DNA of 53,651 nucleotides from Fumia sp045121595 (GCA_045121595.1 JBGVGI010000078.1:1-53651), one strand, 5' to 3'; positions 33,635 to 41,782 are shown, counted from the first letter of the stretch. Notes: generated from the letters alone by a model not told the origin. Program-made: numbers and translations.

Positions 33635-34948
33635 ATGTTTGAAACATGGAGAAATGCTTTTAAGATGCCCGAGCTTCGCAAGAAGATTTTGTACACTTTG
33701 CTCATACTCCTTATTTTCCGCATCGGTTCTTTCATCACAGTTCCTTTCTTGGATGGCGCAGCACTCCAAGACTACTTCGCAGGTCTTGCTTCTGAGGCTA
33801 ACTTCTTAAGTTACCTCAACATCATGACCGGTGGTGCTTTGTCTCAGGCAACAGTGTTTGCAATGTCCATCACACCTTACATTAACGCATCCATCATCAT
33901 TCAGCTTCTCGCTGTAGCAATTCCTGCTTTGGAACGTTTACAGAAAGAAGGCTCTGAAGGTCACAAAAAGCTTCAGAAGATCACACGTTATACAACACTT
34001 GGTCTTGCTTTGCTTCAGGCTACAGCTTTCTACTTCGTTCTCAAAAACAACCAGGGTATTGTTAAATACACAAGAGGTTTTGGCGGATTCTTTGCAGCAG
34101 TAGTTATTATACTCTGCTTCACAGCAGGTACAGCACTCGTTGTATGGCTGGGTGACCGCATTTCTGAAAAAGGCGTTGGAAACGGTATTTCCATGATCTT
34201 GTTCGCAGGTATCCTTTCCCGTGGCCCCGCAGCATTCCAGATGCTCTTGGCTTGGTGGGATATGGGTGTGAACGGTCAGCCTCAGTACTTCTTCTACGTT
34301 CCCGCAGTAGTTATCGTATTCATTGCAATGATTACTTTCATTGTATGGATGACAAACGCAGAACGCAGAATCCCCGTTTCTTATGCAAAACGCGTTGTTG
34401 GACGCAAAATGTACGGCGGACAGAATTCTCATATCCCGATCAAAGTAAATATGAGCGGCGTTATGCCTATCATCTTTGCTATGAGCTTGGTTTCATTGCC
34501 TAATATGATTGCAACATTTATGGGACCCAATGTTCCTGTTGGTGGTTTCTGGGCTAAGTTCTTTGAACTTTTCAACACAAACAACCCCTTCTATGCAGTG
34601 ATTTACTTCCTGCTCATCATTGGTTTCAACTATTTCTACGTTGCAATTCAGTACAATCCTATTGAGATTGCTAACAATCTTCGCAAAAACAATGGCGCAA
34701 TCCCCGGTATTCGTCCCGGTAAACCCACATCTGACTTTGTTTCCCGCATAATTTCTAAAGTTACATTGCTTGGTGCTTTGTTCCTCGGTATTATCGCGGT
34801 ATTCCCCATCTTGTTCAGCTACTTCACAAAAGCAAACGTATCTATGGGTGGTACATCAATCCTCATCGTAGTTGGTGTTGCTTTGGAAGTTATGAGACAG
34901 ATGGAATCTCAGATGATGATGCGTCACCACAAAGGTTTCTTGGAATAA
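33635..34948 (+). CDS. secY: Protein translocase subunit SecY
   Basis: 437 residues with about ten membrane helices, the expected size. Diagnostic segments are MSITPYINASIIIQLL (helix 2), GVGNGISMILFAGI and PVSYAKRVVGRKMYGGQ near loop 4, and IRPGKPTSDF before the last helices. It is the channel of the Sec pathway. Confidence 0.98.
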   Translation: MFETWRNAFKMPELRKKILYTLLILLIFRIGSFITVPFLDGAALQDYFAGLASEANFLSYLNIMTGGALSQATVFAMSITPYINASIIIQLLAVAIPALERLQKEGSEGHKKLQKITRYTTLGLALLQATAFYFVLKNNQGIVKYTRGFGGFFAAVVIILCFTAGTALVVWLGDRISEKGVGNGISMILFAGILSRGPAAFQMLLAWWDMGVNGQPQYFFYVPAVVIVFIAMITFIVWMTNAERRIPVSYAKRVVGRKMYGGQNSHIPIKVNMSGVMPIIFAMSLVSLPNMIATFMGPNVPVGGFWAKFFELFNTNNPFYAVIYFLLIIGFNYFYVAIQYNPIEIANNLRKNNGAIPGIRPGKPTSDFVSRIISKVTLLGALFLGIIAVFPILFSYFTKANVSMGGTSILIVVGVALEVMRQMESQMMMRHHKGFLE

Positions 34949-34963
34949 GAAGGGAGCTGCCGA

Positions 34964-35596
34964 ATGAATCTTATTTTATTGGGAGCACCCGGCGCAGGTA
35001 AAGGCACACAGGCAGAAGTAATCTGCGATGCTTTGAAAATCCCTGCAATTTCAACAGGAAACATTTTGCGCGAAGCAATCAAAAATGAAACAGCTCTCGG
35101 AATGGAAGCCAAGTCCTATATGGACGGCGGAAAATTGGTTCCCGATGAGATTGTTATCAACATTCTGAAGGAAAGACTCGGAGAAGATGACTGCAAAAAC
35201 GGTTTTATCTTGGACGGCTTCCCCAGAACGGTTCCACAGGCTGAGGCCTTGGACAAAATGGGCGTGAATATCGACAGAGTCGTAGACATCGAAGTCGAAG
35301 ACGAAAAGATTATGCAGCGCCTTAGCGGCAGACGTGTTTGCGAAGACTGCGGAGCTTCTTATCACCTTGATTACAAACCTTCCAAAGAAGAAGGCAAATG
35401 TGACAAGTGTGGAGGCAAAACAGTACAGCGTAAAGACGATCATCCCGATACTATCAAGGAGCGTTTGCAGGTATACCATCAGCAGACAGAACCTTTGAAA
35501 GATTACTATTATGCCACCGGCAAACTTATTGTCGTAGAAGGACAAGAGGACGTAGCCGATACCACGGCGCTTACTCTTAAAGCTGTGGAGGCGTAA
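34964..35596 (+). CDS. adk: Adenylate kinase, zinc-containing LID
   Basis: 210 residues: P-loop GAPGAGKGTQA, DGFPRTVPQAEAL, and a LID with two CxxC pairs (CEDCGASYH and CDKCGGKT) that bind structural zinc, common in Gram-positive enzymes. It interconverts ATP + AMP and 2 ADP. Confidence 0.98.
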   Translation: MNLILLGAPGAGKGTQAEVICDALKIPAISTGNILREAIKNETALGMEAKSYMDGGKLVPDEIVINILKERLGEDDCKNGFILDGFPRTVPQAEALDKMGVNIDRVVDIEVEDEKIMQRLSGRRVCEDCGASYHLDYKPSKEEGKCDKCGGKTVQRKDDHPDTIKERLQVYHQQTEPLKDYYYATGKLIVVEGQEDVADTTALTLKAVEA

Positions 35597-35600
35597 GTTA

Positions 35601-36347
35601 ATGATAGTTTTAAAAACGCAGACTGAGCTCGAAACAATGAAGTTGGCTTGTGAAATTTCAGCCGATGCATTGAACGTAGCTGAGGAAATGATTAAACCTG
35701 ATATTACAACTAAGGAAATCGACCGCAAGATGTACGAGTACATCAAAAAATGCGGTGCAACTCCTTCGTTTCTCGGGTATATGGATTATCCTGCTTCTGC
35801 TTGTATTTCCGTTAATGACGTTGTAATCCACGGTATACCGTCGGGTTACCGTCTTAAACACGGTGACATTGTCAGTATAGATGTTGGGGCTTACTACAAG
35901 GGATTTCACGGTGATAACGCTTATACTTTCATAGTTGGCGATACCACGGATGAAATCAAGTCACTGCTTAAAGAAACGGAAAATAGCCTTTATAAAGGTA
36001 TTGAACAGGCAATAGTCGGAAACCGTGTTGGTGATATTTCCAATGCAATTGAAACTCATGTATCTCAGTTTGGTTACGGAATAGTCAGACAGTTTGTTGG
36101 TCACGGTGTTGGCAAGAAACTGCACGAGGAACCCGAGGTTCCGAATTTTGGAAGACCGGGCAGAGGTCCGAGACTCGTCGAAGGAATGACACTTGCTATT
36201 GAACCTATGATTAACCTCAAAGGTGATGCAGTTAAGGTTATGGACGACGGATGGACTACAAAGACAGTTTCGGGAACAGCTTCAGCTCATTTTGAGCATA
36301 CGATAGCTATTACCAGAAACGGACCCGTGATACTGACTAAACGTTAA
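35601..36347 (+). CDS. map: Methionine aminopeptidase, type I
   Basis: 248 residues. HGIPSGYRL, IDVGAYYKGFHGDNA (two metal Asp), GHGVGKKLHEEP (metal His) and the late Glu ligands in AIEPM and FEHT are all present. It removes the initiator Met. It lies in the standard position between adk and infA. Confidence 0.97.
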   Translation: MIVLKTQTELETMKLACEISADALNVAEEMIKPDITTKEIDRKMYEYIKKCGATPSFLGYMDYPASACISVNDVVIHGIPSGYRLKHGDIVSIDVGAYYKGFHGDNAYTFIVGDTTDEIKSLLKETENSLYKGIEQAIVGNRVGDISNAIETHVSQFGYGIVRQFVGHGVGKKLHEEPEVPNFGRPGRGPRLVEGMTLAIEPMINLKGDAVKVMDDGWTTKTVSGTASAHFEHTIAITRNGPVILTKR

Positions 36348-36362
36348 CCGGAGGAAGTAAAA

Positions 36363-36626
36363 ATGCCTCAGTTGAAAACAGGTTCGGTGGTTCAGAATAT
36401 TGCAGGACACGATGAAGGCTTTTTCGCGGTAGTTAAAATCGAAGACGATTTTGCTTATATCGCAAACGGAAAAACAAGATTGCTTGAAAATCCGAAAAAG
36501 AAAAATCCTAAACACTTAAGGGTTTCTGCAGAAGTTTTTGAACCGATGCGAATGGAAACTAACAAAAAACTGAAAAAAGCCCTTTGGCCGTATAACTACG
36601 GTGGGCTTACGCCATCTGACGATTAG
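36363..36626 (+). CDS. KOW-domain RNA-binding-like protein
   Basis: 87 residues starting with a KOW-like beta motif (KTGSVVQNIAGHDEGFFAVVKI), followed by a basic segment (NPKKKNPKHLR). Small proteins of this L14e/KOW type are often found between map and infA in Clostridia; a role in translation or RNA binding is likely but unproven. GGAGG precedes the ATG. Confidence 0.85.
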   Translation: MPQLKTGSVVQNIAGHDEGFFAVVKIEDDFAYIANGKTRLLENPKKKNPKHLRVSAEVFEPMRMETNKKLKKALWPYNYGGLTPSDD

Positions 36627-36638
36627 GAGGGAAAGACC

Positions 36639-36857
36639 TTGTCTAAAGACGATGTAATCGAAATAGAAGGTGTTGTCAAGGAATCACTGCCGAACGCAAC
36701 ATTTAAAGTAGAGCTACCTAATGGACACATCATTTTAGCTCATATATCCGGAAAACTCAGAATGAACTTCATTCGAATTCTTCCGGGCGATAAGGTAACA
36801 GTGGAAATGTCACCTTATGATTTGACAAAAGGACGCATTACTTGGCGTTCTAAGTAA
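36639..36857 (+). CDS. infA: Translation initiation factor IF-1
   Basis: 72 residues of S1/OB fold: IEIEGVVKESLPNATFKVEL, HISGKLRMNFIRILPGDKV and YDLTKGRITWR. The start is TTG following AGGAGGG. Confidence 0.97.
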   Translation: MSKDDVIEIEGVVKESLPNATFKVELPNGHIILAHISGKLRMNFIRILPGDKVTVEMSPYDLTKGRITWRSK

Positions 36858-36888
36858 ACTCGAACAGTTCACAAGGAGGTAATTTCAA

Positions 36889-37002
36889 ATGAAAGTAAGA
36901 CCTTCCGTTAAGCCCATCTGCGAAAAGTGCAAAGTAATTAAACGCAAAGGCAAAATTATGGTTATTTGCGAAACTAAAAAGCACAAACAGCGTCAGGGTT
37001 AA
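36889..37002 (+). CDS. rpmJ: Ribosomal protein L36, zinc form
   Basis: 37 residues beginning MKVRPSVKPICEKCKVIKRK. Cys11, Cys14, Cys27 and His32 form the zinc site. AAGGAGG precedes the ATG. It is in the normal place between infA and rpsM. Confidence 0.97.
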   Translation: MKVRPSVKPICEKCKVIKRKGKIMVICETKKHKQRQG

Positions 37003-37070
37003 TTTCTGACGATAGATGGCAATAAACTTATAAACTGCAGGAAATTTCCTGTAATGGAGGTGCAACTTTA

Positions 37071-37439
37071 ATGGCTCGTATAGCTGGTGTTGACTTGCCG
37101 AGAGAAAAGAGAATCGAAATCGGTTTGACTTACATTTTCGGTATTGGTCGTAAATCTGCTAACGATATCCTCGCAGCTACAGGCGTTGACCCTGATATCA
37201 GAGTTAAAGATCTGACAGAAGACGACGCTACAAAGCTTCGTGAGTATATCGACAAAAACTATGAAGTTGAGGGCGATTTAAGAAGAAATGTTGCTCTGAA
37301 CATCAAGAGATTGGTTGAAATCGGTTGTTACCGTGGCTTGCGTCATAGAAAAGGTTTGCCTGTAAGAGGACAGAGAACCAAAACTAACGCACGTACAAGA
37401 AAAGGCCCGAAAAAGACAATCGCAAACAAGAAGAAATAA
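37071..37439 (+). CDS. rpsM: Ribosomal protein S13
   Basis: 122 residues: RIAGVDLPREKRIEIGLTYI, YRGLRHRKGLPVRGQRTKTN and a basic C-terminal tail that reaches the P-site tRNA. Confidence 0.98.
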   Translation: MARIAGVDLPREKRIEIGLTYIFGIGRKSANDILAATGVDPDIRVKDLTEDDATKLREYIDKNYEVEGDLRRNVALNIKRLVEIGCYRGLRHRKGLPVRGQRTKTNARTRKGPKKTIANKKK

Positions 37440-37458
37440 TAGGGAGGGATAATGACAA

Positions 37459-37857
37459 ATGGCAAAGGTTGCTAAGAAAACCACCGTTCGCAGACGTCGT
37501 GAACGTAAAAACATCGAGCGTGGCGCCGTTCATATCCAGTCCACATTCAACAATACCATTGTTACTATCACAGACACTCAGGGTAATGCAATTTCCTGGG
37601 CAAGTGCTGGTGAAATGGGCTTCAGAGGTTCTAAAAAATCTACTCCTTTTGCTGCTCAGACAGCTGCTGAAACAGCTGCAAAAGCTGCAATGGAACACGG
37701 CCTCAAAATTGTTGAAGTATACGTAAAAGGACCTGGTTCCGGAAGAGAAGCCGCAATCAGAGCATTGCAGGCAGCAGGTTTGGAAGTTCGTATGATTAAA
37801 GACGTAACACCCATTCCTCACAACGGTTGTCGTCCGCCGAAAAGAAGACGTGTATAA
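37459..37857 (+). CDS. rpsK: Ribosomal protein S11
   Basis: 132 residues: IQSTFNNTIVTITDTQGNAI, KGPGSGREAAIRALQAAGLE and the C-terminal PIPHNGCRPPKRRRV. Confidence 0.98.
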   Translation: MAKVAKKTTVRRRRERKNIERGAVHIQSTFNNTIVTITDTQGNAISWASAGEMGFRGSKKSTPFAAQTAAETAAKAAMEHGLKIVEVYVKGPGSGREAAIRALQAAGLEVRMIKDVTPIPHNGCRPPKRRRV

Positions 37858-37877
37858 TTCTTAGGAGGTGCAAGTAT

Positions 37878-38504
37878 ATGGCAAGATATACCGGTGCGGT
37901 ATGTAGACTCTGTCGCCGTGAAGGACAGAAATTGTTCTTAAAAGGCGCTAAATGTTACTCAGAGCATTGCCCCGTAGCAGCAAGAAACTATGCTCCCGGC
38001 CAGCATGGTCAGAGCCGTAAAAAAGTTTCTGAATACGGTTTGCAGCTCAGAGCTAAACAGACTGCAAAACGTTACTACGGCGTTTTGGAAGGTCAGTTCA
38101 GACACTATTTTGAAATTGCCGAAAGAAAACCCGGCAAGACTGGTGAAAACTTGCTTCGTTTGTTGGAATGCAGACTCGATAACATCGTTTATCGTGCAGG
38201 TTTTGCTAATTCCAGAGCAGAAGCAAGACAGTTGGTTGTTCACAACCACTTTAAGCTCAATGGTAAGAAAGTTAACATTCCTTCCTTGCTCGTAAAAGAA
38301 GGCGATGTTATCACTATCTCTGAAAAATCTCGCCAGAGCGAAAAATTCAAAGCAATTGAGGAAGCTTGCGGTTCCAGACCTATTCCTATGTGGTTGGAAG
38401 CAGACAAGACAAACTTTAGTGTAAAAGTTGCTCGTATGCCCAATCGTGACGATATTGATCTGGAAGTTGAAGAGCAGCTCATTGTAGAGTTGTACTCCAA
38501 ATAA
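37878..38504 (+). CDS. rpsD: Ribosomal protein S4, cysteine-containing form
   Basis: 208 residues. CRLCRREG and a second Cys pair (KCYSEHC) make an N-terminal zinc-type site. LLRLLECRLDNIVYRAGFA and the S4 domain follow. The ATG at 37878 lies 7 nt after AGGAGGTG. It is a primary 16S binder and in many bacteria an autoregulator. Confidence 0.97.
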   Translation: MARYTGAVCRLCRREGQKLFLKGAKCYSEHCPVAARNYAPGQHGQSRKKVSEYGLQLRAKQTAKRYYGVLEGQFRHYFEIAERKPGKTGENLLRLLECRLDNIVYRAGFANSRAEARQLVVHNHFKLNGKKVNIPSLLVKEGDVITISEKSRQSEKFKAIEEACGSRPIPMWLEADKTNFSVKVARMPNRDDIDLEVEEQLIVELYSK

Positions 38505-38507
38505 TGT

Positions 38508-38536
38508 TTGGGTACTGCTTAATGTTCAATTATTAT
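38508..38536 (+). promoter_or_regulatory. Possible internal promoter before rpoA
   Basis: TTGGGT (38508-38513), 17 bp, TATTAT (38531-38536). An 8-bp direct repeat ACTGCTTA (38514-38521 and 38537-38544) flanks the -10 region. It might allow separate rpoA-rplQ expression. Confidence 0.4.
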
Positions 38537-38556
38537 ACTGCTTAGGAGGGTTATAA

Positions 38557-39507
38557 ATGATTGAGATAGAAAAGCCAGTAATTGAGACAGCCGAAATGAA
38601 GTCGGACGGTACTTACGGAAGATTCGTATTGGAACCTCTCGAGCGTGGCTTCGGCACTACTTTAGGTAACAGCTTAAGAAGGGTGCTGCTCTCCTCGCTT
38701 CCCGGTGTAGCAGTAACATCAATTAAAATTGATGGCGTTCAGCACGAATTTTCAACAGTACCGGGCGTAAAAGAAGATGTAACAGAAATCGTCCTCAATA
38801 TGAAAGGATTGATTGCAAAAATCCACGGCGATGCTCCCAAAACAATTCATATTGAAGCTGAGGGTGAATGCGAAGTTACAGCCGGTGATATTAAAGTGGA
38901 TTCCGAAGTTGAAATCCTCGATCCCGGTATGCACATCGCAACCTTAGGCGCAGGTGCAAAGCTTTATATGGAAATAGTTATCGATAAAGGAAGAGGCTAC
39001 GTTCCCAGTGACCGTAACAAATTAAATCTTCAGAACGTAATCGGTGCTATTCCGGTGGACAGCATCTACACACCCGTACTCAAGGTAAACTACACCGTTG
39101 AAAATACCCGTGTAGGACAGATTACCGACTACGATAAGTTGACAATTGAAGTATGGACAGATGGTACTATTTCAGCGAAAGAGGCAATCTCTCTGGGAGC
39201 CAAGGTTCTCAACGAGCATCTTAATCTCTTCGTAGATTTGTCAGATGAGGTATATGCGGCTGATATCATGGTCGAAAAAGACGACAAAGGCAAAGAAAAA
39301 GTCTTGGAGATGACCATTGAGGAGCTTGACTTATCTGTTCGTTCTTTCAACTGTTTGAAACGTGCCGGAATCAACACGGTAGAAGATTTAATCAGCAAGT
39401 CCGAGGAAGAAATGATGAAAGTCAGAAACCTCGGAAGAAAATCGCTTGAAGAGGTATTGGCAAAACTCGATACATTGGGATTTAGCCTTTCCCCTAATGA
39501 CGAATAA
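38557..39507 (+). CDS. rpoA: RNA polymerase alpha subunit
   Basis: 316 residues. The N-terminal domain has FVLEPLERGFGTTLGNSLRR and LLSSLPG for dimerisation and assembly. The C-terminal domain from about 250 has LDLSVRSFNCLKRAGINTVE and RNLGRKSLEEV, which contact DNA and activators. Confidence 0.98.
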   Translation: MIEIEKPVIETAEMKSDGTYGRFVLEPLERGFGTTLGNSLRRVLLSSLPGVAVTSIKIDGVQHEFSTVPGVKEDVTEIVLNMKGLIAKIHGDAPKTIHIEAEGECEVTAGDIKVDSEVEILDPGMHIATLGAGAKLYMEIVIDKGRGYVPSDRNKLNLQNVIGAIPVDSIYTPVLKVNYTVENTRVGQITDYDKLTIEVWTDGTISAKEAISLGAKVLNEHLNLFVDLSDEVYAADIMVEKDDKGKEKVLEMTIEELDLSVRSFNCLKRAGINTVEDLISKSEEEMMKVRNLGRKSLEEVLAKLDTLGFSLSPNDE

Positions 39508-39532
39508 TACTGAAGGTTAGGAGTGAATTTCG

Positions 39533-39874
39533 ATGCCAGGTAGCAGAAAACTTGGAAGAAGCTCGGATCATAGAAAAGCTATGCTTAGAGCAATGGTGAC
39601 CTTTTTGCTTGAAAACGGCAAAATCGAAACCACAGTAACAAGAGCTAAAGAAGTTCGTGCGATGACCGAGAAAATGATTACTCTCGGAAAATCCAATAAT
39701 CTCCACTCCAAACGTCAAGTTCTTGCATATGTAACTAAAGAAGGCGTTGCAAAGAAATTATTTGATGAAATTGCACCCAAATACGCAGACAAAAACGGTG
39801 GTTATACAAGAATCATCAAAATCGGTCCGCGTCGTGGTGATGCAGCGGAGATGGCAATTATCGAATTGGCATAA
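39533..39874 (+). CDS. rplQ: Ribosomal protein L17
   Basis: 113 residues: RKLGRSSDHRKAMLRAMVT, ITLGK and the C-terminal GGYTRIIKIGPRRGDAAEM. It is the last gene of the cluster. Confidence 0.98.
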   Translation: MPGSRKLGRSSDHRKAMLRAMVTFLLENGKIETTVTRAKEVRAMTEKMITLGKSNNLHSKRQVLAYVTKEGVAKKLFDEIAPKYADKNGGYTRIIKIGPRRGDAAEMAIIELA

Positions 39875-39901
39875 CGTTACTAAAACCCTTACGGGTAAAA
39901 T

Positions 39902-39933
39902 AAAAAGCACGGTGGAAATCCACCGTGCTTTTT
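39902..39933. terminator. Bidirectional terminator between rplQ and the JAB cassette
   Basis: A 14-bp perfect stem (39902-39915 with 39920-39933) with an AAAT loop, A5 on the left and T6 on the right. It ends the ribosomal cluster and, on the other strand, lies directly at the stop of the JAB gene. Confidence 0.92.
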
Positions 39934-40391
39934 TATAATTTACAAATGAATTCTTGGCAAGAAGAGGTGTTTCCTTTTCGGGTGTAATACTCAATTAGAA
40001 AATTTATTTCTTTTTTTACATCAAACGGAAGAATCAGTATTGCTAAAGATTCTCCTAACAAGCATGCCATCTTTAAATTAGAAATAATGTCTTGCTTTGA
40101 AAATTTATAGTCGCAAATATGCGTATGCCAGGATCCAATAATATGTGGTTTGAAAAAACAACTATCAATTATCTTATATGCCTGTTGTGTATGTTCATTT
40201 CCATCTAGTTGAAATGATGTTGAAGACGATTTGTCATCATGTTTTGAGATAGTTATTGCTGTTATAAAAAAAACAGACAATAATTTATAACCAACAAGCA
40301 AACCGCCTGTTTCTTGAAGGTTATCAGCAATCTTTAGTTGTTTTTTAAATTCAAAATATGATTTTTTTGATATGAAAACTGGTTTTTTCAC
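39933..40391 (-). CDS. JAMM/JAB-domain metalloprotease-like protein
   Basis: 152 residues with the JAMM zinc motif: Glu27 in ETGGLLVG, His89 and His91 in SWHTH, and Ser98/Asp101 in FSKQD. The spacing between the second His and the Ser is six residues, one shorter than the common HxHx7SxxD. JAMM enzymes remove ubiquitin-like or C-terminal peptides; no ubiquitin-like, E1 or E2 gene is visible nearby. It starts with GTG in a TAATGTG overlap after the small zinc-ribbon gene, so translation is probably coupled. AT-rich codons set it apart from the ribosomal genes next door. Confidence 0.82.
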   Translation of the reverse strand: MKKPVFISKKSYFEFKKQLKIADNLQETGGLLVGYKLLSVFFITAITISKHDDKSSSTSFQLDGNEHTQQAYKIIDSCFFKPHIIGSWHTHICDYKFSKQDIISNLKMACLLGESLAILILPFDVKKEINFLIEYYTRKGNTSSCQEFICKL

Positions 40392-40392
40392 A

Positions 40393-40554
40393 TTATTTGA
40401 TTCTTATCAAATAGGAATGACCACATCTTTGACACTGCGTATAAGCTGCGACATCGCCTTTCACTAACAAGGGACCAGGATATTGCCAACCACATTTTGG
40501 ACATTTAAAGTATTCGCTATTAAATTTCAAATCAGGTACATGAATTTTTTTCAT
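40393..40554 (-). CDS. 53-residue zinc-ribbon protein
   Basis: Too short for most gene callers. It starts MKKIHVPDLKF and has two CxxC pairs (CPKCGWQYPG and CQRCGHSYLI) about 20 residues apart. AAGGAG precedes the ATG by 10 nt. It lies in the same transcription unit as the JAB protein. It could be an adaptor that binds nucleic acid or protein; no function is assigned. Confidence 0.78.
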   Translation of the reverse strand: MKKIHVPDLKFNSEYFKCPKCGWQYPGPLLVKGDVAAYTQCQRCGHSYLIRIK

Positions 40555-40568
40555 TTTGCAAACTCTCC

Positions 40569-41042
40569 TTATACTCCTAAAATAGCTCTTATTGTGTTGC
40601 AGAGGATGTCATAATAATCGGATTCTGCCGCCAATCCTGCTTCATCTGTTCCGGAGATAGCACCCAATAAATTTTGGAAAAGACTATCACTGTTTTTGCG
40701 TTGCTGCTGTTTGTATTTTTGTTGATTCAAGGTACTTGTACCAGAGCGATATATGTTAATAAATGTCCAGTTTCCGGTCACGCGTACAGTGAAAACAAAG
40801 TGAAAATAATCAGTCATATGCTCAGCATTTTTGAGCACAAGGCAATCTGTGTACTGTTTGTTGAACAGTCCGCCACGTGAGATTTGATCATTCTCAAAAG
40901 AAACGCGGAAACCCGTGCCAGGAATTCCACTTTCAGCATCAGCGAGAATGTTTTTGAGATCCGAAAGGGAATATTGACCTTGGATTCTAATAGAGCCAGG
41001 CAAATCATCGCCCCAGTCGTAGAGATAGTTTTCAGTAATCAT
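40569..41042 (-). CDS. Unknown 157-residue protein of the JAB cassette
   Basis: I do not recognise it. It opens MITENYLYDWGDDLPGSIRI and has a beta-rich middle (YFHFVFTVRVTGNWTFINIYR). A Gln/Lys/Asn-rich linker (LNQQKYKQQQRKN) leads to a helical C-terminus ending AILGV. It has no signal peptide, membrane segment or C-terminal GlyGly that would mark a ubiquitin-like tag. AAGGAG precedes the ATG. Its position between the two zinc ribbons in a tight operon suggests it is a core part of the cassette, perhaps the JAMM substrate or partner (inference). Confidence 0.8.
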   Translation of the reverse strand: MITENYLYDWGDDLPGSIRIQGQYSLSDLKNILADAESGIPGTGFRVSFENDQISRGGLFNKQYTDCLVLKNAEHMTDYFHFVFTVRVTGNWTFINIYRSGTSTLNQQKYKQQQRKNSDSLFQNLLGAISGTDEAGLAAESDYYDILCNTIRAILGV

Positions 41043-41061
41043 AATTTTTCTCCTTTTGGTT

Positions 41062-41187
41062 TTATTCTTTTACTTTTGTGATTGTTTTACAGGAATCGCA
41101 AATGTATGTAGTATAGCAATTTCCGTGTTCATCACGATGTGAGGTTGAGGATTTTCTCATAGGAAAACCGCAATTTGGACATTTCAT
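41062..41187 (-). CDS. 41-residue zinc-ribbon protein
   Basis: Too short for most gene callers. Starts MKCPNCGFPMRKSS, with a second pair in YICDSCK. AAGGAG lies 8 nt before the ATG. It differs in sequence from the 53-residue ribbon, so it is not a recent duplicate. Confidence 0.75.
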   Translation of the reverse strand: MKCPNCGFPMRKSSTSHRDEHGNCYTTYICDSCKTITKVKE

Positions 41188-41229
41188 ATATACACTCCTT
41201 TCGATAATATTTATAAAACACTTCTAATA

Positions 41230-41403
41230 TCAGACTGTGTATCTGAATTTCTTTAAAAGTATTTGCACATCATCGTTATGCAATCCATATTCAGCTATAA
41301 GTTGTTTTTGTATTTGTCTCAAAGCCTCTTTATCCTGAGTTGCATTTGAAACTTCAATAGCAGATTTGTATTTTTCGTATTCGGAAAGTGTCATTTTTCT
41401 CAT
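41230..41403 (-). CDS. 57-residue helical protein, first gene of the JAB cassette
   Basis: Begins MRKMTLSEYEKYKSAIEV and continues as charged helical sequence (ALRQIQKQLIAEYGL) to KKFRYTV. AGAGGTG lies 5 nt before the ATG. No family recognised. It is the promoter-proximal gene of the minus-strand operon. Confidence 0.65.
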   Translation of the reverse strand: MRKMTLSEYEKYKSAIEVSNATQDKEALRQIQKQLIAEYGLHNDDVQILLKKFRYTV

Positions 41404-41436
41404 AAAGCACCTCTTTTATTATATCAAAGTTATATA

Positions 41437-41478
41437 ATTATATCTGTTAGATATAATAACATATTTTTTAAAATATGT
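41437..41478. promoter_or_regulatory. Palindromic operator-like sites between XRE gene and JAB operon
   Basis: Two adjacent inverted repeats: 8-bp arms 41437-41444 and 41450-41457 (ATTATATC and its complement), and 9-bp arms 41459-41467 and 41470-41478 (ACATATTTT and its complement). They cover the -10 box and the spacer of the operon promoter, so a bound repressor would block it. The divergent XRE protein is the obvious candidate. Confidence 0.5.
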
Positions 41479-41481
41479 CAA
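41453..41481 (-). promoter_or_regulatory. Promoter of the JAB cassette
   Basis: On the minus strand TTGACA (41481-41476), 17 bp, TATTAT (41458-41453); a strong -35 element. Confidence 0.7.
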
Positions 41482-41523
41482 ATATTTTTTATTTTGGTAA
41501 AATATATAGTATGGGGTGAGATC

Positions 41524-41757
41524 ATGAAAGAGATTTATGAAGCTGAATATTTGCAGATAGGACTTAAAATTGCATATTATAGAAAACTGCGGGGTCTTAC
41601 ACAGGAACAACTTGCAGAAAAGATAGAGAAAACCCCTGCTTTCATAGGTCACGTTGAGGCACCCAATATCATCAAGGCGGTTTCCTTGGATACACTTTTA
41701 GATATTGCGAGAGTTTTGGATGTACCGCCACACAAATTTTTAATTTTTGAAGAATAA
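41524..41757 (+). CDS. Small XRE-family helix-turn-helix regulator
   Basis: 77 residues, almost entirely one Cro/C1-type helix-turn-helix (IAYYRKLRGLTQEQLAEKI, then AVSLDTLLDIARVLDV). The ATG at 41524 follows GGGGTGAG; a TTG-initiated extension to 41494 is unlikely. It is divergent from the JAB operon and probably binds the palindromes in between. Confidence 0.88.
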   Translation: MKEIYEAEYLQIGLKIAYYRKLRGLTQEQLAEKIEKTPAFIGHVEAPNIIKAVSLDTLLDIARVLDVPPHKFLIFEE

Positions 41758-41782
41758 AACGGCAAAGAAATCTTTGCCGTTT
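41757..41782 (+). terminator. Terminator after the XRE gene
   Basis: A 12-bp stem (41757-41768 with 41771-41782), starting at the last base of the stop codon and followed by a TA-rich tail. Confidence 0.75.

Noticed and set aside
39933..41757. JAB cassette as part of a prophage tail module
   Set aside because: No tail, capsid, terminase or integrase genes are present, and the JAMM protein has no NlpC/P60 domain.
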